Part shown: positions 1 through 6,826 of the stretch, in pieces | How positions within the stretch are numbered: position 1 is the stretch's first letter | Layout: each line of letters begins with the position of its first letter | Assembly: GCA_904502115.1 (NCBI GenBank) | Contig: CAJGDW010000054.1 | Coordinates: forward strand, 1 to 9,259 | From: Paludibacteraceae bacterium | Lineage (GTDB): Bacteria; Bacteroidota; Bacteroidia; Bacteroidales; Paludibacteraceae | Reading direction: 5' to 3' | DNA length: 9,259 nt | The notes under the pieces: generated by a model | Seen by the model: only the letters and a program-made list of their open reading frames with translations | Databases searched by the model: none | Told to the model about the DNA's origin: nothing | Translations under genes and position numbers: made by a program

Positions 1-2
1 TA

Positions 3-506
3 GAAGAATTAGAAAATGTAGGAACAGCTGGTATGTACGATTATCAGTTAAGTATATTGGGCGAGCAAACCGATAATACGTTTGCATTTGCCTATTGCGA
101 CTCAAAAGTAAACTCAGATGCTAAAATAGAGTTGGCCTTTGAAGATGGTGTGGCTCGTCAAATTAACAAAATGTCGGTGGTAATGACCGCATTGCCCATT
201 TACAGCCTTCTATACGGTAGCGATTTTAGCGAAGCGTACGACGATGACGATTACCTAAAACTAGTCATTACCGGTTATGCCGAAGATGGCAGCACCCAAG
301 AAATAGAAGTAATGTTGGCCGATGGTGCAGACCCTTCTACATGGGTAGTGGATTGGACCGAAGTAGATTTGTCATCGCTTGGAAAAGTAACCAAACTTGC
401 TTTCCACATGGACGAAGCACAACAAATTAGCTACGATGGCGGTGAAACCATTTATTATAAATCTCCTTTATATTTTGCTATCGATGATGTGGAAGTTCAA
501 CTATAA
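3..506 (+). CDS. DUF4465-type secreted/surface protein, C-terminal part (5' end outside window)
   Basis: The reading frame is open from base 3 with no stop upstream of the first ATG at 33, so this is the 3' end of a longer gene; the ATG at 33 is probably an internal methionine. The visible 168 residues are acidic and beta-rich. They end in YFAIDDVEVQL, and this closing pattern with the YDYQLSILGE and FAFAYCDSK segments fits the DUF4465 family as I recall it. These are Bacteroidota surface or secreted proteins, often encoded in operons with TonB-dependent receptors, including cobalamin loci. The stop overlaps the start of the next lipoprotein by about 20 bp, which suggests co-transcription and coupled translation. 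A role in substrate capture at the cell surface is inferred from context. The signal peptide or lipobox, if any, lies outside the window. Confidence 0.75.
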   Translation, partial: EELENVGTAGMYDYQLSILGEQTDNTFAFAYCDSKVNSDAKIELAFEDGVARQINKMSVVMTALPIYSLLYGSDFSEAYDDDDYLKLVITGYAEDGSTQEIEVMLADGADPSTWVVDWTEVDLSSLGKVTKLAFHMDEAQQISYDGGETIYYKSPLYFAIDDVEVQL

Positions 507-1494
507 GAACCTAGCTAAATGGGCGATGATTACGCTGTTGATGGGTGGCTTTGCCGCCTGCAACAGCGATCAAGATGTGTTTGGTCCCGATGCAGATACA
601 CCATCGGGTCCTTCCCATCCATCTGACCCCTCTACGCCTGTGTCGTATTATCGACCCAAAACCAGCGAATCAAAAGCTACTTTTGACCAAGTATACCAGT
701 ATATGCCCGCCCCAGGTCAGTTTATCAACGAGCTAAAAACGGGTGGATTTGACAGTACGCATACCACGCAAGAAGCAGCCAATTTGTATGCCAAAGAGCG
801 CCTTGATAAAGGCATTTGGGTGTCGTTAGGGGGCTTTGGTGGTTACATTGTGTTGGGTTTTGACCACAGCATCGACAATACAGGCGGGTACGATTTTGCC
901 ATTGTAGGCAATTCGTTCAACAATTCGTCCGAGCCTGGCATTGTATGGGTAATGCAAGACGAAAATGGCGACGGATTGCCCAACGATACGTGGTACGAAC
1001 TACGCGGTAGCGAAACAGGCAAGGAAACAACCATTCAAAACTATGCCGTTACTTACTATCGCCCCGAAACCGTACAAAGTCCTGTAAAATGGACCGATAG
1101 TGAGGGAGCTAGTGGCGAAATAGATTACTTAAAAGCTTATCACAATCAGGATTACTACTATCCGCTTTGGGTAGAAAGCGATACCTATACCCTGGTAGGC
1201 ACGCGTTTGGAGCCTAAAAACTACGACCAATCGGGCAAAGGTACGTATTGGGTATTGCCCACCTTTGATTGGGGGTACGTCGATAACTTTAGCAGCATCG
1301 ATCGTCCTACCGAAAAATCGGTTGATAATCGTTTTAGAATTTCCGATGCCATGGACCAAAACGGCAATGCCGTATCGCTCGCTTACATCGATTTTGTAAA
1401 GGTACAAACCGCCATCAACAGCAAAAGTGGCTGGTTAGGCGAAGTCTCCACCGAGGTCGTCGGCGCCTACGATATAAATTTTAGTTACTGGTAA
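484..1494 (+). CDS. Surface lipoprotein of the btu-type operon, function unassigned
   Basis: A 336-residue protein from ATG 484; ATG 487 is equally possible. The frame is open back to 397, but starting here gives a clean lipoprotein signal: basic n-region, hydrophobic stretch, then a lipobox-like GGFAAC with Cys at residue 26. Acidic NSDQD follows the Cys, resembling Bacteroidota surface-export signals. A Pro/Ser/Asp-rich linker occupies about residues 29-48. The folded domain has conserved-looking segments GGFGGYIVLGFDHSI (from about 116) and a DENGDGLPNDTWYE stretch that could bind calcium. Similar proteins are annotated simply as cell surface protein in Bacteroides loci next to BtuG/BtuB homologues. 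It overlaps the upstream stop by 23 bp. Binding or shaping of the corrinoid ligand at the surface is inferred from neighbours only. Confidence 0.85.
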   Translation: MMWKFNYKNLAKWAMITLLMGGFAACNSDQDVFGPDADTPSGPSHPSDPSTPVSYYRPKTSESKATFDQVYQYMPAPGQFINELKTGGFDSTHTTQEAANLYAKERLDKGIWVSLGGFGGYIVLGFDHSIDNTGGYDFAIVGNSFNNSSEPGIVWVMQDENGDGLPNDTWYELRGSETGKETTIQNYAVTYYRPETVQSPVKWTDSEGASGEIDYLKAYHNQDYYYPLWVESDTYTLVGTRLEPKNYDQSGKGTYWVLPTFDWGYVDNFSSIDRPTEKSVDNRFRISDAMDQNGNAVSLAYIDFVKVQTAINSKSGWLGEVSTEVVGAYDINFSYW

Positions 1495-1538
1495 TAACAA
1501 CAATTCGAACGGCCCTTTTTCCCTTCGGTCAACAACAC

Positions 1539-1558
1539 GTCGACAGGCTCAGTGACCG
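1539..1558 (-). repeat. Dispersed CGGTCNCTGAGC repeat, copy 1
   Basis: On the minus strand this reads CGGTCACTGAGCCTGTCGAC. Related copies on the plus strand lie at 4743-4755 (partial), 8415-8433 and 8464-8483. CGGTCA at 1526-1531 and TGACCG at 1553-1558 form a 6-bp inverted repeat around most of it. It sits in the 115-bp gap inside the uptake operon, just before the heptamer array. Role unknown. Confidence 0.75.
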
Positions 1559-1560
1559 AT

Positions 1561-1605
1561 AACTCCTAATTCCTAATTCCTAATTCCTAACTTCTAACTC
1601 CTAAC
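1561..1605 (+). repeat. 7-bp tandem array (AAYTCCT) ending just before a start codon
   Basis: Six consecutive heptamers (AACTCCT, three AATTCCT, AACTTCT, AACTCCT) plus AAC run from 1561 to 1605. Only TATC separates the array from the ATG at 1610, so it would form the end of the leader in front of the BtuG-like gene. The period is exactly 7 bp. It contains TAA in repeated positions and cannot be coding. Confidence 0.9.
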
Positions 1606-1609
1606 TATC

Positions 1610-2665
1610 ATGAGGTTTCTTTACCCAATCATACTGATTTTTCTAACCGCTTCTTGCATGCAGTGGGACTACGGTTACGAAGAAGATTTTACCGCACCCA
1701 AGCAGGGACTGTTCATTACCAACGAGGGCAATTTCCAGTACGGCAACGCCTCGCTCTCCTTTTACGACCCTGCAGCAGATACCGTGCAAAACGAAATCTT
1801 TTTCAGGGCCAATGCCATGAAATTGGGCGATGTGGCCCAATCCATGCTCATCAAAGACGACATTGGTTGGGTGGTAGTAAACAACTCGCACGTAGTGTTT
1901 GCCATCAATACCACCACATTCAAAGAAGTAGGGCGCATTACCAATTTAACATCGCCCCGTTACATGCACTTTGTATCCGATACCAAGGCCTACATAACCC
2001 AATTGTGGGATAACCGCATCTTTATTGTCAATCCCAAACGATACGAAATTACGGGCTACATTCTTTGCCCCAACATGACCATGGAGAGCGGTTCTACCGA
2101 ACAAATGGTGCAAAAAGGCAAGTACGTGTACGTAAACTGTTGGTCGTACCAAAATAGGATACTAAAAATAGATACCGAAACCGATCAGGTAGTAGATGAG
2201 TTAACCGTCGGCATTCAGCCCACCTCGTTGGTACTCGATGCCAACGGCATGCTTTGGACCATAACCGATGGCGGTTACGAAGGTTCGCCCTATGGCTATG
2301 AGGCGCCATCACTCTACTGCATCGATCCCGACCAGATGCGCATTACCAAGCAATTTCGTTTTGCCATGGGCGATAGCCCCTCCGAAATCCAGCTCAGCGG
2401 CGATAAAAAGACCCTTTACTGGATAAACCGAGCTATTTGGAAAATGTCTATCGATGCTACGGTGTTGCCACAAACGCCCTTTTTGCCCGATCAGGGTACA
2501 CTTTACTACGGCCTAACCATTTGTCCCACATCGAACGATGTATACGTGGCCGATGCCATCGACTATGTGCAACAAGGCAAAATTTATCGCTATAACAGCG
2601 ATGCGAATTTAATAGATGAATTTTATGTAGGCATCATTCCGGGTGCTTTTTGTTGGAAACCATGA
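1610..2665 (+). CDS. btuG: BtuG-like surface lipoprotein, DUF5074/YncE-like beta-propeller
   Basis: A 351-residue lipoprotein with a short signal peptide and lipobox LTASC (Cys16). The mature protein begins with acidic and aromatic residues, then GLFITNEGNFQYGNASLSFY, a hallmark start of the DUF5074/YncE-like propeller family. Repeated segments such as WVVVNNSHVVFAINTTTFKE, AYITQLWDNRIFIVNPKRYE, RILKIDTETDQVVDELTVG and MLWTITDGG fit successive propeller blades. In Bacteroides thetaiotaomicron, BtuG is an outer-leaflet seven-bladed propeller that binds cobalamin very tightly and caps the BtuB receptor. The next gene is a BtuB-like receptor whose start overlaps this stop (ATGATGA), as expected for a receptor-lid pair. 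Family is assigned from remembered patterns; ligand is inferred. A related propeller lipoprotein for another ligand remains possible. Confidence 0.85.
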   Translation: MRFLYPIILIFLTASCMQWDYGYEEDFTAPKQGLFITNEGNFQYGNASLSFYDPAADTVQNEIFFRANAMKLGDVAQSMLIKDDIGWVVVNNSHVVFAINTTTFKEVGRITNLTSPRYMHFVSDTKAYITQLWDNRIFIVNPKRYEITGYILCPNMTMESGSTEQMVQKGKYVYVNCWSYQNRILKIDTETDQVVDELTVGIQPTSLVLDANGMLWTITDGGYEGSPYGYEAPSLYCIDPDQMRITKQFRFAMGDSPSEIQLSGDKKTLYWINRAIWKMSIDATVLPQTPFLPDQGTLYYGLTICPTSNDVYVADAIDYVQQGKIYRYNSDANLIDEFYVGIIPGAFCWKP

Positions 2666-4719
2666 TGAAAAACAAGATATGGATAGTGGTGCTATGGGCG
2701 CTATTTTTGCCCATTTTATCGGCACAAACGGCCTCGGCAAGCAGGCTTAAGAAAGGTGTTGTATTAGACGATGTAACCGTATGGGGAAAACGTCCACTCT
2801 CCGAGGTAGGCGTGCAAAAAACTACCTTCGATTCTGTGGCGCTCAAAGAGAATATTGCCCTTTCTATGGCCGATGTATTGAGCTATAACTCGTCCGTTTT
2901 TGTAAAAAGTTACGGCAGAGCCACCCTTTCTACTGTATCGTTTAGGGGCACATCGCCCTCGCATACGCAAGTAACCTGGAACGGCATGCGTTTGAACAAT
3001 CCCATGCTGGGTATGACCGATTTTTCCATGATTCCATCGTACTTTATTGACGATGCTTCGCTGTTGCACGGTACCTCGTCGGTCAACGAAACGGGTGGGG
3101 GATTGGGTGGCTCCGTAAAGATGAGCACCAAACCTGCCAATGCCCAAGGTTTTGGTGTGCAGTACATTCAAGGGGTAGGTTCTTTTTCTAGTTTCGACGA
3201 GTTTTTGCGCCTAACCTACGGCGATGCGCATTGGCAAGTTTCAACCCGTGCCGTACTGTCTACATCGCCCAATAATTTTACCTACCGCAACCACGATAAG
3301 AAAGATAACATCTACGACGAGAATATGAACATCGTCGATCAGTATTATCCCATCGAAGAGAACAAAAGCGGGGCTTATCAAGACTTTCATTTGTTGCAAG
3401 AGACCTATTACAATACCGGTACGGGACATCGTTTTGGGTTGAATGCGTGGTATTTGCAGTCCAAACGAGAGTTGCCCATGCTTACCACCGATTATGCCGA
3501 CAATACGGCCTTCGAAAATGTGCAAAAAGAGCGCACCTTTAGGGGTATTCTATCGTACGATTATAGTAAAAATACGTGGAAGGTAGCCGCCAAAGCAGGC
3601 TATGTAAATACCTATCTTACCTACGATTACAAGCGCGATGTAGGCAACGGTAATATGGCCGCCATGACCCAATCGCGTAGCAGCATTCATACAGCATACG
3701 CCCAGGCCGATGCTACTTATTGTATAGGTACCCAATGGATGTTTACTGCCAATTTGGCCTTTTACCAGCATTTTGTAGAAAGCCGGGACAAAAATATCAT
3801 CAAAATAGATGGTGATAAAGCCATTGTGGGATATAAAAAGGCGCGTACCGAGCTGTCGGGTGCAGTGTCGGCCAAATGGCAACCCATCGACCGTTTGGGC
3901 ATGTCGTTGGTGTTGCGCGAAGAAATGTACGGAACCGATTTTTCACCCTTGATTCCTGCCTTTTTTATCGATGGAGTTCTGTGGCCTAAGTTGGGGTTGA
4001 CGGCCAAGGCATCGGTGTCGCGCAACTTTCGCTTCCCAACCCTGAACGACTTGTATTTTTTGCCCGGTGGTAACCCCGATTTAAAGCGCGAAAGCGGTTG
4101 GACGTACGATGCAGGGTTGGCATTTGCCGTAGGCAAGCAGGGTGTTTACAACCTGTCGGGTAGTGCCACCTGGTTCGATTCGTACATCAGCGATTGGATT
4201 ATCTGGCTACCCACTACCAAAGGCTTCTTTTCGCCCCGAAACATTAAGGATGTACATGCTTACGGTGTGGAATTAAAGGCCGATGCGCTGTTTCAACTCT
4301 CCGAAAATTGGAAGTTAGACCTAAGCGGATCGTTCTCGTGGACGCCCTCTATTAACCACGGTGAACCGCTTTCGCCTGCCGACCAATCCATCGGTAAGCA
4401 GCTGCCCTATGTGCCAGAATACACTGCCAGCGTTATTGGTAAGTTGAGCTATAAAACCTTCTCGTTTATGTACAAATGGAACTATTATAGCGAACGATAT
4501 ACCATGTCGAGCAACGATATAACCCTTACAGGCAAGTTGCCCGATTATTTTATGAGCAACATATCGGTAGAGAAATTATTGCTCTTTGATTGGGCAGATA
4601 TATCGCTCAAATTCAACATCAATAACTTGTTTAACGAAGATTATCTTTCGGTGCTATCGCGCCCCATGCCCGGTATCAACTTTCAACTCTTTTTAGGCAT
4701 AACTCCTAAATGGCGTTAG
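2662..4719 (+). CDS. btuB: TonB-dependent outer-membrane receptor, BtuB-like
   Basis: A 685-residue receptor from ATG 2662; 2665 is an alternative. The frame could extend to a TTG at 2650, but the ATGATGA overlap with the upstream stop favours 2662. A signal peptide ending near SAQTASA is followed by VLDDVTVWGKR, a likely TonB-box region, and a plug domain (about residues 35-160) with TVSFRGTSPSHTQVTWNGM and NETGGGLGGSVKMSTKP, both typical of TonB-dependent receptors. The remainder is a 22-strand-type barrel. FPTLNDLYFLPGGNPDLKRE and NINNLFNEDYLSV match conserved C-terminal barrel motifs. Length suits BtuB-like rather than SusC-like receptors (about 1000 residues), and no N-terminal carboxypeptidase-like domain is seen. 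It probably imports corrinoids with the propeller lipoprotein. The extreme C-terminus is PKWR rather than the usual terminal aromatic residue. Confidence 0.9.
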   Translation: MMKNKIWIVVLWALFLPILSAQTASASRLKKGVVLDDVTVWGKRPLSEVGVQKTTFDSVALKENIALSMADVLSYNSSVFVKSYGRATLSTVSFRGTSPSHTQVTWNGMRLNNPMLGMTDFSMIPSYFIDDASLLHGTSSVNETGGGLGGSVKMSTKPANAQGFGVQYIQGVGSFSSFDEFLRLTYGDAHWQVSTRAVLSTSPNNFTYRNHDKKDNIYDENMNIVDQYYPIEENKSGAYQDFHLLQETYYNTGTGHRFGLNAWYLQSKRELPMLTTDYADNTAFENVQKERTFRGILSYDYSKNTWKVAAKAGYVNTYLTYDYKRDVGNGNMAAMTQSRSSIHTAYAQADATYCIGTQWMFTANLAFYQHFVESRDKNIIKIDGDKAIVGYKKARTELSGAVSAKWQPIDRLGMSLVLREEMYGTDFSPLIPAFFIDGVLWPKLGLTAKASVSRNFRFPTLNDLYFLPGGNPDLKRESGWTYDAGLAFAVGKQGVYNLSGSATWFDSYISDWIIWLPTTKGFFSPRNIKDVHAYGVELKADALFQLSENWKLDLSGSFSWTPSINHGEPLSPADQSIGKQLPYVPEYTASVIGKLSYKTFSFMYKWNYYSERYTMSSNDITLTGKLPDYFMSNISVEKLLLFDWADISLKFNINNLFNEDYLSVLSRPMPGINFQLFLGITPKWR

Positions 4720-4742
4720 TATGGTCTTCGCGTAAAACAATT

Positions 4743-4755
4743 CGGTCCCTGAGCC
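4743..4755 (+). repeat. Dispersed CGGTCNCTGAGC repeat, partial copy 2
   Basis: CGGTCCCTGAGCC, preceded by ATT as at 8412, matches the first half of the copy at 8415-8433. The match is lost after this point. It marks the start of the AT-rich islet just after the receptor gene. Confidence 0.6.
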
Positions 4756-4759
4756 CCCT

Positions 4760-4785
4760 CACACCCTGCACGCCCGTAGGGTGTG
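4760..4785 (+). terminator. Hairpin after the uptake operon, possible terminator
   Basis: CACACCCT (4760-4767) and AGGGTGTG (4778-4785) form a perfect 8-bp stem with a 10-nt loop, 41 bp after the receptor stop. No T-run follows (CAATAAAAAA instead), so intrinsic termination on the plus strand is uncertain; it may be a 3'-end stabilising structure. Confidence 0.5.
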
Positions 4786-4800
4786 CAATAAAAAATTGCA
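4784..4800. promoter_or_regulatory. Palindrome TGCAAT-N5-ATTGCA over the -33 region
   Basis: TGCAAT (4784-4789) and ATTGCA (4795-4800) are a perfect 6-bp inverted repeat separated by five A residues. The right half includes the proposed -33 element of the next promoter. The placement suits a dimeric regulator acting on the lipoprotein gene, but no regulator is known and chance is possible in AT-rich DNA. Confidence 0.35.
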
Positions 4801-4827
4801 TAATCATGTTTTTTTTTCTTACCTTTA
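4795..4827 (+). promoter_or_regulatory. Bacteroidota-type promoter for the variable-region lipoprotein
   Basis: ATTG (4795-4798) resembles the -33 TTTG element and TACCTTTA (4820-4827) resembles the -7 TAnnTTTG element, with a 21-bp spacer. The last base of the -7 box deviates. A transcript would begin near 4832-4836, leaving a leader of about 60 nt before the ATG at 4892. Confidence 0.5.
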
Positions 4828-4891
4828 CAAGGTGTTTCTCAAGGATTGAAACACCAATGTATCGGATATGAATTTTTTTACCAATAAATTT

Positions 4892-5728
4892 ATGAAAAAG
4901 TTATTTTACTTCTTTATCATCTTGCTTGCAGTAGCCTTTGCAGCATGCGATAATGGTCAGCCCGAAGGTCCTTCTAATCCAGACCAACCTTCAGACCCAA
5001 GCACTGGCACTTTTGTTGCAAAACCTTTCTCTGTTTCTGCTACTAAAACGGTTACTTTCTCTCCTGGTAATTTGCAGTATCATCCTGTCAATGATGAGTG
5101 GCGTTTTGCTCCAAACCAAACTGATTATATCGGTGAGGCTAATGCAAATATAAGTTCATCTTACAATGGTTGGATCGATTTGTTTGGTTGGGGTACAGGT
5201 AATAATCCTACAAATGCAAGTACTGATGATAACGATTACCAAACCTTCGTTGATTGGGGTGTGAATCAAATAGGTAGTTATGCTCCTAATACTTGGCGTA
5301 CATTAACTGACGATGAATGGGAATATATAATAGAGAAGCGTTCTAATGCAGATAAATTAAAAGGTGTAGCACAGGTAAATGGTGTTAATGGTTTGATTCT
5401 TCTTCCAGACAGTTGGAATTGCCCAAGTGGTGTTACATTCAAGTCAGGTTTTGATGATGATGAAGGTCCAGAATATTATGCATCTTACCAAACCTTCAGT
5501 GCTTCAGAATGGGCTACGTTAGAGGCTTCTGGTGCTGTATTTTTTCCTGCTGCGGGCATCCGCTTTTTCGATGGCAATGTGTTCAACGTAGGTTTCCTCG
5601 GGTACTATTGGTCTTCTACGCCCAATGGTTCAAATTACGCCCTTTACCTTCTCTTCTGTTCGAACGGCGTGGGCATGAGCAACTACAATCGTTGCTTCGA
5701 TCACTCTGTTCGTTTGGTTCAGAATTAA
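4892..5728 (+). CDS. Secreted lipoprotein with FISUMP/C-type-lectin-like C-terminus, candidate DGR target
   Basis: A 278-residue lipoprotein. Starting at ATG 4892 gives MKKLFYFFIILLAVAFAAC, a textbook lipoprotein signal with Cys19; an in-frame ATG at 4868 would add eight residues and cannot be excluded. A Pro/Ser/Asp linker follows, then a domain with SPGNLQYHP, WRFAPNQTDYIGEANANI, WIDLFGWGTG, NTWRTLTDDEWEYI and NGLILLPDSWNCP. This is a paralogous Bacteroidales family related to the Fibrobacter major paralogous domain (TIGR02145). The last 60 residues contain FPAAGIR, GYYWSSTPNGSNYA and HSVRLVQN, the pattern seen in C-type-lectin-fold proteins diversified by DGRs. Base use changes near 5550: the front is AT-rich with T-ending codons, the end is richer in C-ending codons. 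Displayed on the surface, it probably binds a variable ligand. Stand-alone gene with its own promoter and terminator. Confidence 0.85.
   Translation: MKKLFYFFIILLAVAFAACDNGQPEGPSNPDQPSDPSTGTFVAKPFSVSATKTVTFSPGNLQYHPVNDEWRFAPNQTDYIGEANANISSSYNGWIDLFGWGTGNNPTNASTDDNDYQTFVDWGVNQIGSYAPNTWRTLTDDEWEYIIEKRSNADKLKGVAQVNGVNGLILLPDSWNCPSGVTFKSGFDDDEGPEYYASYQTFSASEWATLEASGAVFFPAAGIRFFDGNVFNVGFLGYYWSSTPNGSNYALYLLFCSNGVGMSNYNRCFDHSVRLVQN
5558..5725 (+). other. Candidate DGR variable region at the 3' end of the lipoprotein gene
   Basis: From ATC 5558 to CAC 5702, 40 of 49 codons end in C or T (ATC CGC TTT TTC GAT GGC AAT, later CTT TAC CTT CTC TTC TGT). This is what results when AAC/AAT template codons are changed at their adenines by a mutagenic reverse transcriptase. 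Codons not ending in C/T encode residues expected to be fixed, such as the Trp of YYWSS, Thr, Val, Ser and Met. The segment then runs into the constant HSVRLVQN tail. No adenine-rich template copy and no reverse transcriptase is in the window, so an untouched paralogous family is the alternative. Confidence 0.55.
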
Positions 5729-5761
5729 ATTTAGCAGAGCACGTTAGTGCTACGTTAAATT
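5728..5761 (+). repeat. Imperfect inverted repeat directly after the lipoprotein stop
   Basis: AATTTAGC (5728-5735) pairs with GTTAAATT (5754-5761) with one G-T wobble; after a 2x2 internal loop AGCAC (5738-5742) pairs with GTGCT (5747-5751) around a GTTA tetraloop. T-rich CCCTTTTTT follows, so it could terminate transcription. DGR targets often carry a hairpin with a 4-nt loop just after the variable region, so that role is also possible. Confidence 0.6.
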
Positions 5762-5776
5762 CCCTTTTTTATTCTT

Positions 5777-5822
5777 TCTCGATTTTGTTCCAAGCGTTAG
5801 CAAGGCAAAATCGAGATTTTTT
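5777..5822 (+). terminator. Strong intrinsic terminator of the lipoprotein gene
   Basis: TCTCGATTTTG (5777-5787) and CAAAATCGAGA (5806-5816) form a perfect 11-bp stem with an 18-nt loop, immediately followed by six T residues (5817-5822). The loop includes GC-GTTA-GC, repeating the GTTA tetraloop of the hairpin upstream. Confidence 0.85.
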
Positions 5823-5823
5823 A

Positions 5824-5831
5824 TACCTTTG
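5824..5831 (+). promoter_or_regulatory. -7 promoter element TACCTTTG upstream of rhuM-like gene
   Basis: TACCTTTG matches the Bacteroidota -7 consensus TAnnTTTG exactly and begins two bases after the terminator T-run. No convincing TTTG lies about 19-21 bp upstream. Predicted leader is about 65 nt to the ATG at 5902. Confidence 0.45.
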
Positions 5832-5851
5832 CCGTTGTCTAAAACATCCAT

Positions 5852-5879
5852 GCTTGTCTATTAACGACAAGCGACAGTT
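5852..5879 (+). repeat. Heptamer-type inverted repeat in the rhuM leader
   Basis: GCTTGTC (5852-5858) and GACAAGC (5866-5872) are a perfect inverted pair around TATTAAC, followed by GACAGTT. The 7-bp phasing and GACAAGC unit match the heptamers flanking the propeller gene at 6862-6896 and 8305-8346. It lies in the leader of the gene starting at 5902. Confidence 0.6.
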
Positions 5880-5901
5880 ATCATCTTAATTTTATAATCT
5901 T

Positions 5902-6816
5902 ATGAACAAAAACCTTTCCGAAAGCAACAGTGCGTTGCATAGCATTCAAAATGCTAATCAGAATCAAATTATTATGTATCGCCCTGACGATACCATTAGC
6001 CTCAATGTTCGTTTGGAAAATGAAACAGTGTGGCTAACTCAGATACAAATAGCAGAACTATTTGGGGTGAAACAGCCTGCCATATCTAAGCATATTAGTA
6101 ATATTTATTCAAGCGGAGAATTATTAGAAAACGGCACATATTCCATTTTGGAATATATGGGTAATGATGGTCGTCAAAAATACATAACAAAGTATTATAA
6201 TTTAGATGTTATATTGTCTGTTGGTTATCGGGTAAATAGTGTGAATGCTACTCGTTTTCGTCAATGGGCTAACAAAGTATTGAAAGAATATTTGCTGCGC
6301 GGTTATGCCGTAAATCAGCGAGTTAATCAATTAGAAGATAAAATAGATAGGCGTTTTGCCGATTATGACCAAAAGATAGAGAATTTGAATCAGCAGGTTG
6401 ATTTCTTTGTAAAAACATCGTTGCCTCCTAAAGAAAAAGTTTTCTTTGACGGTCAATTGTTCGATGCTCACGTGTTAATGAGCCAGTTGGTAGAGTCGGC
6501 AGAAAAGCGCATCGTGTTAATCGATAATTACATAGATGAATCTGTTTTGACCTTGCTTTTAAAGCGTAAGAAGCATGTTCCCGCTACTGTTTATACCATG
6601 CAGATGAGTAGCGCTTTTAAATTGGATTTACAGAAGCATAATAAGCAATATTCGCCAGTAGCGGTAAAAATTTACACCAAGGCACACGACAGGTTTTTAA
6701 TTATAGACGATAAAGTATATCACGTAGGTGCATCAGTCAAAGACCTTGGCAAAAAACTATGTGCCGTGTCGTTGCTCTCTTGCATCGATGCCGACGAAAT
6801 GATAGGTAAATTGTAA
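5902..6816 (+). CDS. RhuM-family protein with winged-helix-like N-terminus and PLD-like C-terminus
   Basis: A 304-residue soluble protein. Residues about 42-75 (WLTQIQIAELFGVKQPAISKH) look like a helix-turn-helix of the RhuM/KilA-type family, followed by YNLDVILSVGYRVNS and RFRQWANKVLKEYLLRGYAVN, strong RhuM family patterns. A short coiled coil (about 153-185) links to a C-terminal domain with IVLIDNYIDESVL and HDRFLIIDDKVYHVGASVKDLGKK from residue 262. This resembles the phospholipase-D-like domains found at the end of many RhuM proteins, but the HxK motif reads HDR, so catalysis is uncertain. RhuM was named from a Salmonella pathogenicity island; its biochemical role is unsettled, and homologues are common in mobile and defence-rich regions. 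It has its own promoter region, no signal peptide, and AT-rich codon use unlike the uptake operon, consistent with transfer. Confidence 0.88.
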   Translation: MNKNLSESNSALHSIQNANQNQIIMYRPDDTISLNVRLENETVWLTQIQIAELFGVKQPAISKHISNIYSSGELLENGTYSILEYMGNDGRQKYITKYYNLDVILSVGYRVNSVNATRFRQWANKVLKEYLLRGYAVNQRVNQLEDKIDRRFADYDQKIENLNQQVDFFVKTSLPPKEKVFFDGQLFDAHVLMSQLVESAEKRIVLIDNYIDESVLTLLLKRKKHVPATVYTMQMSSAFKLDLQKHNKQYSPVAVKIYTKAHDRFLIIDDKVYHVGASVKDLGKKLCAVSLLSCIDADEMIGKL

Positions 6817-6826
6817 AGGGTGCGGA

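Noticed and set aside
397..483. N-terminal extension of the surface lipoprotein to ATG 397
   Set aside because: It would overlap the upstream gene by 110 bp and bury the lipoprotein signal peptide 29 residues inside the protein.
1495..1609. Cobalamin riboswitch before the BtuG-like gene
   Set aside because: The gap is too short and is filled with heptamers and a dispersed repeat; no conserved B12-box-like GCCACTG was found.
2764..4136. Long minus-strand open frames opposite the receptor gene
   Set aside because: They lie wholly antisense to a clear TonB-dependent receptor and show no domain motifs or signal peptides of their own.
5509..5889. Plus-strand open frame of 126 codons overlapping the lipoprotein 3' end
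   Set aside because: It is an alternate frame of the lipoprotein tail, is Cys/Arg-rich, and continues through the hairpin and terminator.
5729..5901. DGR template repeat or reverse transcriptase next to the lipoprotein
   Set aside because: No adenine-rich copy of the variable region was seen here or elsewhere in the window, and the next gene is RhuM rather than a reverse transcriptase.
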